NCBI GenBank assembly: GCA_905182985.1
Contig: CAJJDN010000117.1
Coordinates: 60,381 to 124,380 of the forward strand
Source of the DNA: Paramecium sonneborni
Lineage: Eukaryota > Ciliophora > Oligohymenophorea > Peniculida > Parameciidae
DNA: 64,000 nt
Reading direction: 5' to 3'
Both the position numbers and the translations under genes were made by a program. This document shows positions 35,969 through 48,851 of the stretch, in pieces. How positions within the stretch are numbered: the stretch's first letter is position 1; every line of letters starts with the position of its first letter. Under the pieces are notes generated by a model. That model had not been told where the DNA came from. It did no database searches and saw nothing but the letters and a program-made list of their open reading frames with translations.

Positions 35969-36485
35969 TTTTATTTGAATATTTTACAGATATTTATATA
36001 AATATATTTATTAAAATTTTTTCGTGGAAAATATTATATTTATTAATTTAAATAATCTATTTCAACTAGGATAGAACTTAAATCTCTTAAGATATTCATT
36101 TTCAAGTTGAAAAATCTATTTCCTTAAATGAAACATTTAGAAATTTCTAATTTCTTTTAAAAAGATTTGTTATAATTGATATTATTTATAAATTCATAAT
36201 TGTATTATTTTGTTATCTTCATTAAATTAAGATTTTTAAAGGATAGATAAAAAAATTAGATATTTCTTTGAGAATTCATTTATGAAACAACATGGAGAAA
36301 CAATTTATTAAGCATATTTTATAAATATTTGAGTCAAAATATGTATGAACTATAATTTAAACTAATGCTTTTGTTATTAATAAAATAGTTTTTGTAGTTT
36401 GCTCAATAAAGAAGCTTAAATATATATATATATAATTATATTTAACATTTTGAAAAAATATTTACTCATAAAAGATTTATTATTG
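35969..36485. other. 517-bp intergenic stretch
   Basis: AT-rich; a short TA dinucleotide run lies at about 36420-36434. No gene recognised. Confidence 0.55.
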
Positions 36486-36899
36486 TCATTTTTTTTCAAA
36501 CCTTAGATATTTATCAATTTTCTATTACTTACAAGGTTGAAGGGATAATTTTGTCATATAGCTTCCTTTATTTTTTAATATACCTTTCTTTGACAATGAT
36601 TTTGTACTCACATTAGGACTTTCTTCTATCGTTTTAGGGATTATAACTATTTAATTCCCAAACTTTAATAAATTTCTCACAATTTAAGCACCTTCTTCAG
36701 CATTTCTTGGCTCAATCATTATTAATTGTATATTAGATATTTAGACGCCTTCTTCAAGAGATTCTTTATTTTATTTTAATTGTGAATTATTAGCCTGAAT
36801 TGAAGTGTTTATGCTTTGGATTTCATTCTCTAAAGTCGTAATTTGTTATTATTCTGCTTCTTCGAAAGTATCTTATTTTGATATACAGTTATTACCCAT
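36486..36899 (-). CDS. small protein with MGNNC acylation signal
   Basis: 137 aa, single exon. The N-terminus MGNNCISKQDTFEEA fits N-myristoylation at Gly2 plus palmitoylation at Cys5. A coiled-coil stretch (EAEQQQITTLENEIQSIN to LKQNKESLEEGVQ) follows, then a basic C-terminal half (STKSLSKKGILKNKGS) ending YLRFEKK. No known domain. It is the second MGNN..C protein in the window (see 23982-24768); the two differ elsewhere. Probably anchored to a membrane face; the function is unknown. Confidence 0.7.
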
Positions 36900-37464
36900 C
36901 TTTTAATAAATTTAATCTTTTTCCATTCAATTTTCATAACCTATTAAGTCAAATAATTTTTGAGTTTATACTTTTTTAAAAATTAAGCTCAGGCAATTAT
37001 CAAAAAAATATACTAATTTTATGATGATGAAATAAAAACTCAATATGTTGACAATTAGATTTGCAAAATGAATTATATTAAAAAAAAATATAAATTATAA
37101 TAAAGGGGGTTAGTATAAAATAGATTCTAATAATATTACTATTTAATTTTAATTATTATCAAAGACTTTTCGTATTATGAAGCATTATTCATTTTTGAAA
37201 TATAATTTAAATAAATTTATTTTATACATCTACCCTCATTCAAATTAAGTACTTTCAGGAAATTTGCTAAAATTCATTTGAAATAGTAAGCAATATCTAT
37301 TTTTTATTTTGAAAATAGGATAATTATTAATTTACAATCCTTTTTAGTCATTAAGAAATTTAGGGGAGTAAATAAATTTCCAATGAAAAAAAAAAATTAT
37401 TTAAACTAATAAATTTCGTTAATAGAAAGTATTAAATTCTAGAAGGATAATTAAATTAAAAAAA
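36900..37464. other. 565-bp region between divergent genes
   Basis: AT-rich with A- and T-runs; no gene found. It separates the divergent starts at 36899 (minus) and 37465 (plus), so it probably carries both promoters, but no motif can be named. Confidence 0.55.
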
Positions 37465-38236
37465 ATGAGTGAATTTTCAATTTAAAGGATTGAAGGTAGA
37501 AAGAGTTCTATTGATATTGATGATAGAAATGGGTTGATTTCAGATCTATAAGTGTTAAAAGAAGAAGAAAAGTCAAGTTAACCATAACTTAAATATATGA
37601 TGTAATCCTTTTTTTAATTATAGGAGTTAGAACTCATCGATTAATAATGAGGAAGTAATTGATTAGGAATTTGATATGAATTCAATTTAATAGAAAATGA
37701 ATATTTAGATTAAAAGTGAGTTGTAAATTTAAAGTAATAAACAACCAAACCTTAGTACATGTTATTTTAATTCAAATGAATAAAAAAGATAATTGAGATC
37801 AAGAAGAAAACTTAATTTGAAATAATCTTTAATTAATTTTCAATCTGAAAATAATTCTTTTTCTTTAAATATAAGTAATCCTTTTTGCAAATGTACTAAA
37901 TCAAACTGTTTAAAATTGTATTGCTAATGTTTTCATTAAAATTCAAAATGTTCTGATTTTTGTAAATGTATGGAATGTAAAAATAGAATAGAATATTTAG
38001 GAATTAGATTTAATGCAATAGAAAAGATTAAATAAAAATTATATAGATAGAAAAATGATGATGATTTATTTGATAGATCAAAAATTTGGGGATGTAAATG
38101 TTAAAAATCTTAATGTTAAAAGAATTATTGTGAATGTTTTGTTAGAAATTAGAAATGCTCATCAAATTGTAGATGTAAAGATTGTGAAAATAAGAAACGA
38201 TTTCCATAAAAATAAAAAAAGAAATAAAAAAGATGA
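37465..38236 (+). CDS. CXC (CRC) domain protein, LIN54/tesmin/TSO1-like
   Basis: 249 aa; one intron at 37602-37623 (22 nt). The C-terminal half carries two cysteine-rich CXC motifs. The first, from about residue 134, is FCKCTKSNCLKLYCQCF and then CSDFCKCMECKN; the second is WGCKCQKSQCQKNYCECF and then CSSNCRCKDCENK. They are joined by a short conserved-type linker starting RIEYLGIRFNAIEKIK (the animal linker has RNPxAF). CXC domains bind zinc and DNA and sit in the DREAM/MuvB cell-cycle complex (LIN54) or act in plant development (TSO1). The linker lacks the classic RNPxAFxPK core, a notable divergence. The N-terminus is Gln/Ser-rich. Confidence 0.92.
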
Positions 38237-38429
38237 TTAAATCTAATGATTGAGCTTTATCTACAATGTAATGGTACAAAAGTTCATATTTTTGAGTTTA
38301 TTTTGGAAATAAAATTTATATTAAATGATTATAAAAAGTTTCTTTGATAATTAGAAGTGAAAAATAAGAATAATTTATTTTTTTATTAAAGATAATATAA
38401 AGCTGTTAAATAATAATTTAAATATTAAT

Positions 38430-40588
38430 ATGAAACCTTATCAAACTCCGAATTCTGGTCATTCTCGTTAAGGGAGTTTAAGAGTGTAACGACAACCTTT
38501 AGCTGTAATTAACAATTGTCCAGAATTTTCTTAGTGTGCAAATTACTTATAATAGAAAGTATAGGGTTTGGAAATGAGAGTTAAAAACCTTAATAGTTAA
38601 CATGCAGACAGAACAGAAAATAGATCTACAACTGCATAAAAAAATGAAGCATCATTATCACCTTTTATAAGATAGAAAAAACCATGTAGTTCAAATTAAA
38701 AAGTTGATTCTCAAAGTTATTATGAAACAATAATTAATAAACGATTAGAAAACATTAGTAAAATAGATTAGTCTCCAGTGCATATAAAAACTGATAATAC
38801 TGTTGCTTAATAAGATAAATATTCGATTCATAGTTAATTATCTAATTTAGGTCCACATTCTGGAAAATTGCATTTTAACAGTATTCAAAGAATTTAGCTA
38901 TTAACTAAAAAACTAAGAAAGTTTAAAATGATAAAAGATCAAAATTAAGATGAATGCGCTCCTTCTTTAGCAAAAATTAAATGTTTTTGCTAAGAATATT
39001 ATAATGATTGTTTTGATTTCTATAGATGCACTGATCTTATTGCTTTAAAATATTTTATCTATTTACTTGTTTAAGAGATAAATAATCTTTATAGTTAAGA
39101 TGCTTTTAAAATGGCAGATAATTCTATGTAATATCAATAATAAATTGAAATGCTTAAAGAATAATTAGACAATTAGAAAAGTGATTAAATGACCTTTCAA
39201 AATTAATTAAAATTATAAAAAATGGTTGTGGATACTTAAAAATTAATTTAAGATATTATTAATGTTTTATAAACAAAGCATAATTAAAGTACATTGATCA
39301 ATTAAGTTGAAGTATTAAATAATTAAATGAAAAATATTAAAGAGAATATGTCAACAAATTCAGTTTAAAATTAAAATGCTACAACATTTGGATAATAATT
39401 GGCAAAATGTGGAATTGATATAAATTATCATTAAAGAGCAACAAATGATACTTCAGTAGTGAATTAATCAAATTTTAAAACTTAAACAGTAGATGAAAGG
39501 AATTAAACTTAATTTAGTTCAAAATCAAAGTCTCCTTGTAGTAGAAATAATCAAAAGAACATAAATTTTGATTTAGAATAATAAGTAGATTTGAATAAAA
39601 AGTTATTTGATGAATAAGTTGTTACGAATAGATAATTGATGGAAAAGGTTTTTAAGTTACAAAATGAAAAATAATAGATCGATTAGATATTGAAACAAAC
39701 ATAAGAAGAATTGAAATAAAGAAATTAAGTAATATTAGAATTGGAAAATAATTTATAGAAAGAGAACTTAATTCTTAATGAATTAAATTAAAATTTAGAA
39801 GAAGCAGTTTAATTAAATTAAGAATTATAAAAAGAAAATGTTAATAGCAAAGAATCTATTGAATAATACAAAAAAATAGAATAAAAATATTATGAATTGT
39901 TATAAGAAAATAATAACTAATTCTAATAATTAAATTAAGTTTAAAAAGAAAATGGATCTTTATAGAAAGTTTAATAATAAGTAGAAGTATTTGAATAGAT
40001 TTATAATAGGCTGAATGTAAAGGTTATTAGTAATAAATTTAAAAATTATAAGAGAGATGTTTAGCACAATAAAGTCAATTATAAGATCAAAATGATGGAA
40101 AGTATCTATAATAGTAAATAAATGAGTTATTATTATAATAATAGGAACAGAGCAAAATAATTGTAATAAATGAATTTAAAAACTAGAGTTTGATTACTGA
40201 TGAAGCATTGTATTTAGGATAGATGACAATTTATGCTAGTGATATCTTATCTAGATAACAAACAGATGGAATTCCAACAACACTTGTTATGTTATAAAAA
40301 GACTTAAATGGAAAGAGAAGCACAATTTAATAGAAGATGAATATTTTATAATAATTTGGAAATAATTTAAGAAATCAGCATTTGATTACTCATAGTGGTT
40401 CTAGTTAACTTAATGATAATGTAGATTTACTAGAAAATCTACAAAGTTAAAATTCTTCGATTAGATAGAAGAATGTGAGTTCTTACGAAGAGACTGCTAG
40501 TACAATTAATAATAATATTTAATCGAATGATTTAATGGTAATGTTACTTGTTTAATGTAACACTTTAGAGAAAATGATGGAACTTTGA
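38430..40588 (+). CDS. large coiled-coil protein, unknown function
   Basis: 711 aa; one intron at 39987-40009 (23 nt), which is needed to join the two long open frames. The N-terminal 160 residues are Ser/Gln/Asn-rich. A small Cys-rich patch at about residues 180-200 (KCFCQEYYNDCFDFYRC) precedes long coiled-coil regions (about 215-290 and 385-590). The C-terminus is Ser/Asn-rich, ending TLEKMMEL. No catalytic motif. Possibly a cytoskeletal or cortical protein by analogy only. The next gene starts 38 bp downstream. Confidence 0.78.
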
Positions 40589-40626
40589 TTTTTTCTTGAT
40601 AATTCAATATTTAATATTTTTTTATA

Positions 40627-43600
40627 ATGATATCGATTATATGGATTTTAATTGTGCAATATGTTCGTACTTAGGATTGCAAATGCAATTCAAATTTTAC
40701 TGAGTCAGATGTATGTTTGATAAATTAAGAATGCAAATTGAATATGTCTCATTTTAATAAGACTCTTCCATTTAGTACTCTTTAAATTGAAAATTGTAAT
40801 GTGACGATATGTCTGTAAAAATTTATTAATGTGATAAATTTAACTTAATTGACAATATACAATTCAATTATAATATAAGATTAAGATTGCTAAGCCATTT
40901 TAGATTAATATTTAGTATTTAATATATATGATGTAAATATAATGGAATCAAAAATATTATTTTTGGGATTTGTTGATTTTCAATTTATAGGTTTGAATAG
41001 TATGATTTTAAATGATACATCAATAACATTAAATACTTTAAGTATTTGTACAAATACTTTAATAATGATAAATTCTTCACTTAGAGCTTTAAAGTAGAAT
41101 AAATCACAATGTTCATGTTTAAGTAATTAAAATTGTTCTGATATTTCTGATAAAACGTAAATATTTAGTTTTGTCGGTGATATAACATAAAACTATTAAA
41201 ATTTAACACAATAATATATAGAAACATAATGGTAGGAATAATTTGATTGTAGTTTATTTAACATAAAAAAATTAAGGTATTTTAGTGTATTAATATCAGT
41301 ACATAATTAATTTAATTTGACATAATAATCTAAAATAAAAGGATTTTTTGTAGGAATATATTCATATAATTTATCAATCGATAATTCTAGTATAATATCT
41401 AGTACAGGAATGGGTTATTTCACAAATGAAGGATATGGTTGTGGATATACAGATAAAATAATAGGTTTAAGATAATAATGTGGAGGTACTGGAGGAAGTC
41501 ATGGTGGAATGGGTGGATTTTCAATAAGTCCAAAGACAAATTATAATTAATTGTGTTCATAATTATAAAGTAAATAAATATATGATTATTCATTTAATCC
41601 TACATTACCTGGTAGTGGTGGAGGTGGAGTAACATATGGAGGAATATTTGATAATATAGAAACACAAGGATAAGGGGGAGGAGTTATACATTTAGAAATT
41701 TTAAATCTATAAAATGATGGAATAATTAGTTCAGATGGTACATCATATATTGAAGAACCATTTTATGGAAGTGGGAGTGGAGGTTCTATTTAAATAAGAA
41801 TTATCTATTTTAATGGATCTGGATTAGTTTCTGCAAATGGAGGTGGCTCTGATTATTAAGATAATTAGGATTAGTATTAATTTGCTAAATAAAAGTTTTA
41901 TTAAACATATTAAGTATATGGTGGATTTGGAGGCGGAGGAAGAATTAGATTATTCTTTTTTAATATTACTGAAATGATTAATAGTTCTTATTATAGCGAT
42001 ATTAATAATACTATATAAACTAATTCAGGAGGTATGTCAATCTAATAAAATATATTCCTTAATAAATCTAATTAAACTCTTACTAAATATTAAGGTTCTA
42101 TTACACCTACTGGATGTCCTTAAGGAACATATGGCAATTATTGTAAAAATTGCCCTTTAGGATAATTTAAAATGCTTTATGGATAAGCTGCTTGTTAACC
42201 ATGTTTCTATTCTATTGATTCTGAAACTACTGAGTATTAATAATCAGGAGAAAAAACACCTTTTTGTTAAATTTAATGTAAAAATGGTAAATCTCCTAAA
42301 GATAATTAATGTTTAACTGGATTAGCTGAATTCTCATTAAAATTAGGAGGACAGAATGTCATTTTTGCCATTTTTGTTATTATACTTTTATTATTAGTTA
42401 ATATTGCTATTGTTTGGGTTAGTAGAGATAAAAATAAAAAAAAATCTAGATAATTTTATGGATCTTATGATGATTCAACTCTATAATAAATGACACACTC
42501 TCTATCTGAATTAAATAATAAAACTTATTTAATTAGTTAAGATCTTCATTTTCATGTACGTAGAATATATCTTGCTGGAAATAATACTTATTAAAATCCT
42601 TGGTCAATTTATTAAGAAACTTTCTTAGATACAGATCTTAATCAAGGAGAAAATTAAAATTTATAGAATCTCTTTTAAACTTTTAATGAAAAAGCTAAAT
42701 TTACTACTTTTGAAACATATACTTTAATATTTTTCAAATTTTATTATTACCCTCTTTATATTTGGATTCTATAATTAATATAAGCAAATAAATTTAATAT
42801 ACTTTCCAAATTATTTGTTTAATAAGAATATCTATTTAATGAATTAGATCCTGAAAAAGATAAAATTAAACTTAAATTATCATGTTCTAAAGATAAAACT
42901 CTAGCCTTTATTGATCGTCTTAATTTAGCTTTAAAAATTGTTGAATAAAGTAATACTCTAGAATTGCCAATATATTTAGTTTTAAGTGGATATGGAACCT
43001 TTCCTTATCCATTCTAAATTAATATTCATGATGCTCTCCTTAAGAGATTATGGTAATAATTTAGTTACAATACTAATGAAGAAACCATTAATCTTTTTGA
43101 AAAATTTGTCACTGAATTTAATTATTATGCTGTCAAAATAGATTTTAGATAATCTTAATCATCATTCATTAAAAGATTTTTAGATCTACTTAATTATACA
43201 AATTAATATAATTATGAAATATTTAGAAGATAAAATGCCATCTAAGTTGATATCTGTATTCATATCATTGCTATATAACCATCTGCATAAAGTTAGGTAT
43301 ATCTACTTGGAAATGCAAATTAAAGAGAACTTGAATTTCTATTAAAATAAATTCATGTTATGAAAAACTTACCTTAAGAATTCAATATCAAATTATCTAT
43401 CATATTTAATCATTATAATAAAGAAAGAGTCTTCAATTTAGAAACATTCAATAATCTAGTCTATAATATTAATGAATAATTATCAATTATTGTTAATTAA
43501 GATAAAGATGATCTAAGAAATTAAATTTAACAAGAGAAAAAAAAAATGTAATCCAAAATTAATCGTTTTAAAATAGATGGAATGAAATAATATAAACTTT

Positions 43601-44150
43601 AAGGATACCAAATTTTTACTAGATTTTTTACTTGGCTTTTTAGCTAAATTACTAGATATAGAGACAGTAAAGTTAATTAATAATTCCTTATTGCAGGAAT
43701 ATGTATTGTCCTAGCTATTTAATGGGTACTATTTCATAACTATTAGAAAGTGTTTTGTCATAGCTTATCCTGTACTTTTATTTATTGTTTATGATTCTAA
43801 ATCAGATAAAATATTTTTGGCTGAAGTTATCACTTAACTTGTCATATTCCCTACAGCTTAAATCGTAAGTTTAATTATTCTTTCTGCTTGGGTAATACTA
43901 TTTAAATAATTAGCTCCTAAAATCAAGAAGAAATTATGGTAAAATGTATCTTTTATTTAATTTATGTGCTTTGGCAAGTTCCTTAATTGAGTTTATTTTT
44001 GGATGCTATGATTTATTCAACTTCAATTCACTTGTTGAATTTAATCTATTTAAATTGTTTCCTTTCTTTTTCATTATGCTTTCATCACATTTAGTTTGTT
44101 TATAGATGAACTTTAATGAACTCAACAAGACTAAATATTTTGAAATATGA
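40627..44150 (+). CDS. giant surface membrane protein with Gly-rich and Cys-rich ectodomain
   Basis: 1,158 aa; introns 43726-43750 (25 nt) and 43892-43913 (22 nt) near the 3' end. A hydrophobic start (MISIIWILIVQYV) is a signal peptide or anchor. Residues 15-220 are Cys/Asn-rich; about 260-480 hold glycine-rich runs (CGGTGGSHGGMGGF; PGSGGGGVTYGG; YGGFGGGGRI). A GCC2/GCC3-like Cys module follows (GCPQGTYGNYCKNCPLGQF). A membrane helix (NVIFAIFVIILLLLVNIAIV) lies about residue 580, then a long cytoplasmic part, and several hydrophobic helices near the C-terminus (GICIVLAIQWCFVIAYPVLL; LVIFPTAQIVSLIILSAW). Similar architecture is common in ciliate surface proteins; the ligand or role is unknown. 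Confidence 0.85.
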
Positions 44151-44895
44151 TATTTTTATTTTTAAATCAAACATTTTATCTAATTTATAAATTGTTTCTA
44201 TTAATTTATTTTAACCTACTTATATATATATTTCTGTATTCTTTTACTTAGTTTTTTTTATATTAAAAATAATTATATTTATAAATATACTTTAAATTCA
44301 AAGATAAATAAATAAAAGAATATATTTTAAATATCCATCATTTAATATCATGAAAAATATAAAACCTATTGTAATATCAATATTCAAATTTATTACTACT
44401 ATATTATGACATTAAAAAGAATAAATTTATATTTTATTCGATATATTGAGAAAAACTAACAGTTTTAATATAATTTGTAGAAAAAAAAATTAAATTTAGC
44501 AATTAAAATCATCTCTTAATCAACTAATTTAATTCAAACAAACAATAGAGATATAATTCCATATTATTCTCATTATAGCAAAAATAAATGTATATAAAAT
44601 CTTATCAAAAATAATTGTAATATAGTAATAAAATATTCAAATTATCAAAATTTGTTGTTTTATACGGATATTAATAATTTAAATATTTCTTAAAAGAGAT
44701 TACAAAAGTAATCTATCATGTGATTGAATTTTAATTAAATTATAAAAGTTATTTTTCCATATTATGAATAAAATTTCATAAAATAAATGGTATCTGATAG
44801 ATTTTCTATATAGTTATATGATTTTCTTATGTCATTTTATTAATAATTCCTTAATTTTTTTTTTTATGAATTGTATATAAAAATATAAAAATTTA
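44151..44895. other. 745-bp intergenic stretch, nothing recognised
   Basis: Extremely AT-rich with TATA-type runs; no exon chain, RNA gene or repeat found. Confidence 0.6.
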
Positions 44896-45779
44896 ATGAA
44901 ATCGTTTAAAGTTTCTAGTGGAACTATGGATTTTATGAGAAATTAACCAAAAGATGTGAAATCTTCTTAAATGATAGTTGATAAAGTGAATGAGATTGTA
45001 TTTTTAAATATAAGACATAGCATAGTGGAATTGATGAAAAGAATTTGAAACTAGTTAATTAGCATCTTATAAATCATTTTTAATTGAAGCCAATAGTAAG
45101 TACAATAGAATAGCCTAATAATCCTTTATAGAAAATACGTAATCGTTCTAAAACAAAATTTTAATCATTATTGCATTCTTAAATTAGTTAGGAGGTTGAG
45201 TCAGTTTAAAATTCATACTAATATACAGAATTACTTAGTGAGAAGGAAAAGGAGATAAATTATTATAAGAATCATATCTAATAACTTACAGAGGAATTGT
45301 AAAAATTAACTGAATTGTTTGAAACAGTTAGAAATGAAAATTAATCTCTTAAAAATTAAGTTGATCAAAGTTAAAATTATCAATTAATAATATCTAATCA
45401 ATAGAAATAGATTTTAAAATTATAACAAGACAATGTTGAACTTGAAATGATTTTGAAAAACACATTATTATAATAAGAAAGATAGAAATTTTAATCCTAA
45501 TCTTCAAAATAATCAGTAATTATAAAGAAAAATTCACAAAATGGATAAAAATTAAAATTATTTAACTTAAGTTTAAGTGAATAAATAAATAATTCAAACA
45601 TGAGCACAAGTTTTATATCTTGTCCAGATAATTATAATTAAAAATAAAAAAGCCCCAGAATTAATGAAAGAGTAAAAACAAATCAAACAGTTCCTACTCT
45701 TCCTGATTCTAAAATCTACTCAAATGATTAATATAATATACATAGATTAGGAAAGGAAAATATCAAGATGAGATATTGA
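44896..45779 (+). CDS. coiled-coil protein, unknown function
   Basis: 286 aa; one intron at 44998-45020 (23 nt; a 17-nt splice to the same frame is also possible). Start MKSFKVSSGTMDFMRNQPKD. Residues about 110-200 form a coiled coil (LLSEKEKEINYYKNHIQQLT to QKQILKLQQDNVELEMILK). The ends are Ser/Asn/Gln-rich and probably disordered. No family recognised. It converges on the RhoGEF gene, with 38 bp between the two stop codons. Confidence 0.72.
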
Positions 45780-45817
45780 AGATAAATAATTTTATTTTTG
45801 TTTTTATAAATTAGAAT

Positions 45818-48796
45818 TCATATTGCCAAATTATTAGTTCTATTTGAATAGAGTTCATAAAGTTTTTAAATTTCTAACCCATTTGAGGTTTTTAATATAA
45901 TTTTATCATTTTGAATTTGTTTTGTTTAAAATTCAAAATAAAAAGGAAATGGTGAAAGATTAATAATATCACTTAATAAGATTTCCAGTTTCTTTTCCAT
46001 TATATTGATAATTATAAACCTATCAAACTTAACACCTAAAGTAGATTATGTTTCAAGTTAACATTAATATTATCTAAATAAATAATTATAAAAACTTTTA
46101 AAGTATTTCTTTGATTGAATTAGAAATTTCAATATTAAAATAGTGCAGTCCATAAAATTCATTTTTTTGTACGGATTCCATAAAATGCAATTCTGAAATA
46201 TATTAAAATTGTTATTCTTCGTTTTTTATTCCTTATAAGTTTTTATATTGTAATTTAATAATTTTTTCAATTTCTTTTTTTACATTTCCAATGTTAATAT
46301 AAATTTAATATGTCCAAATTTATTCCTATTCTGATTTAAGAATTTTTTCTGGAATTAACTATTTAACTAAATCAAAAGGCAAAGTATTTTTTTTAAAAAT
46401 CTAAAAATATAAATTAACTTTACATTTTTGAAATATTCGTATTGCTTAATAATTAGATAATATATAAAATAAATACAATATTCTTACAAGGTAAGCTTAT
46501 ATTTCATATTTTTAATATCATCAAATGCTTGATGAATTAATAATTTAAGTCTTACTGGATCTGATTAATATTCTTTTTTTTCCTATTTTAAATTTAAATA
46601 TAAATATTTTTTGAATAATAATTTTGAATCATCTTTATGTTTTTCTTTGAATAAAAAAGAAATCTTTGATATAACACCTTCATTGTTAGATTTATTTTTT
46701 TTATTTTTTGGTATGCAATCATTATTATCAAGAATTCTAATTTCTTATTCATTAATAAAATAAAGTTTAAAATCTTCATAATTTTTTAGTTTAATAGTCT
46801 CAGCTGCCATCTAAATTAGATCATTAACTCTTAATTCAGGACTAATAGGTAAAATGATATTAAAATCATTAAGAAAAATAATCTAAGAATAAAAAAAGTA
46901 TTAAACCTTAATTGTAATAGTTTGATCCTAACCTATTAAACTTTTGAGAGGTTCAGTTGATCTGATAGAAATTGAGTTTTTTAGAGATTTTAAGGTAGCA
47001 TTAAAGGAGAATCTTCCTGTATTAAATTAAGAAGATCCAAATTTATTTCTTGAAGAATTTCTATCTTGACGAATTGGACTAGAAGTAAGAGTCTAATATA
47101 ATGAAGGAGGAAGTTCTAAATATTTTAATACAAATTCTGGATTTTCTTTAACATAAGGAGAATTAAGAACAGCCACAAGGAAATTTTCAATAATAATTTT
47201 TCTAGCTTCAATAAGTTATGTTTTCTTATTGTTTTCCCATTAATTTTTACTTAAATGTGGAATAGAGATTTCTGGATATTCTTCTCTTAGAATATTCTCT
47301 AACTTAATTAAATTACTATATCTTGTCAACAAAGTAAACTTCTAAGTTCCAGCAATAATCTATTTTCAATTCTATATATACAATCATCACATAAACTGTA
47401 TATGATTTCAATAGAGATTTTCTTTATTCTGTACCCTTGGCATTTACTTCAATTGGTTTGTTTTCTTAAAGTTAAACTGTTTCAGTATTTAAATCATATT
47501 TCATCTTAATTTCATTAATTAAAGATTTAAATAAAATTAATAATTTTTATTTTTATTCTGCATCTTAACATATAAATGTTATGGATTATTCTTAAGAGGA
47601 TATTGTAAATAAAAATTTACAATATTAAGTCTCAGGTATATTTTTACAATAAGAATTCTCATTAAGGTAAAGATATTCATACAATTTTTCATGTTGTTTA
47701 TTTAAAGCATTTTAAATTCTCTAAGTAAGAATTATCATATCATTGCATATATAAACAATAACTGATTTCTATTAATTGGATACAAGAATATTAATTGTTT
47801 CACTTTAAACATATCTTCTTGTTGATATAACAATTGAAACATTAATAGAATCAAAATATAATTATTGCAATTCAAATAACATTTAATTTTTTAGAACACT
47901 AAAATATATTTTTTAAATTACTTATCCATCAAAATATCAATCTTAGAATTTACTTCAATAAATTTATTTAGACTTATTTATAATTATTTATAATCTGGAT
48001 GAGATTCCCATGTATGTTTAATTAAATCTTTAATTAATAGAACATACTTTGGTAATCTCTAAACCGGTTTAATTAAATAAGATTCTAAATTCCCTCCTTT
48101 AAATATATCTGTTTATTCCAACTCTTTAAGGAAATTATCTAATTATTAAATTTCTTTTCTTTTTTTAGATACAATCTCTATAGTAAAACCAGATGAGTAT
48201 TCAAAGTAAATTTTAAAAAATAAAACATACTTATCAAAGATCTTGCCAAAACATGTATGTTAGTTAAAATTACTAAATCTTTCTAATTTAATAGATTAAC
48301 AAAAATACCTGAAATTTCAATTAAAAATTACTTATTTAGTAAATATATTTGTTTCAAGTTTCGGAATAATAATTTTGAATCAGTTTCTTACAACAATATT
48401 TATAATGGATCATATACTTTCACAATGATTAGTTCTAAATTACTTAGATATGTAAATTCGCTTTCAACTAATTCTTGAATAACACATTTTCTATATCTAG
48501 ACCACTTCTTTCTTTTTTAGTACTTTATCTTACATTAATACATCCTATAATAAGATTAAATCGTAATGATTTGTTTTCTTAAAATTAGATCAATATTACA
48601 TAGAAGCATTATTTTATTTTACAAACTCATTTATATTATGATCTTTAAACAATATCTAGGATACTAACTAAAAATCTTATTCTAATTTTTATTATTCTTA
48701 TCCTTATAAAAAGAAGTTATTATTCATTTTAAATATGTCAGTATTGCTTATTTAATCAGAGTTATAAACATTATTATTCTCAACAGTGAAACTCAT
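45818..48796 (-). CDS. RhoGEF-like DH-PH protein with C-terminal FERM domain
   Basis: 946 aa; introns 48578-48599, 48283-48308, 47899-47921, 47360-47381, 46401-46423 and 46074-46095 (22-26 nt). An IQ-type motif (IQSYYRMYQCKIKYQKRKK) lies just before the DH domain (about residues 85-290): YRKCVIQELVESEFTYLSNL, CFGKIFDKYVLFFKIYFEYS, and the conserved end GGNLESYLIKPVQRLPKYVL. DH domains exchange GDP for GTP on Rho GTPases. A PH-like region follows (about 300-430). The C-terminal third fits a FERM domain: ubiquitin-like start (TIKVQYFFYSQIIF), middle lobe, VQKNEFYGLHYFNIE and the PH-like lobe from TLGVKFDRFIIINI. FERM domains bind membranes and lipids. A link from Rho signalling to the cortex is inference. 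Confidence 0.82.
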
Positions 48797-48851
48797 TTGA
48801 TGTTACTATATGGTATTAATTAATTATAATAGTTTATTTATTATAAATACA

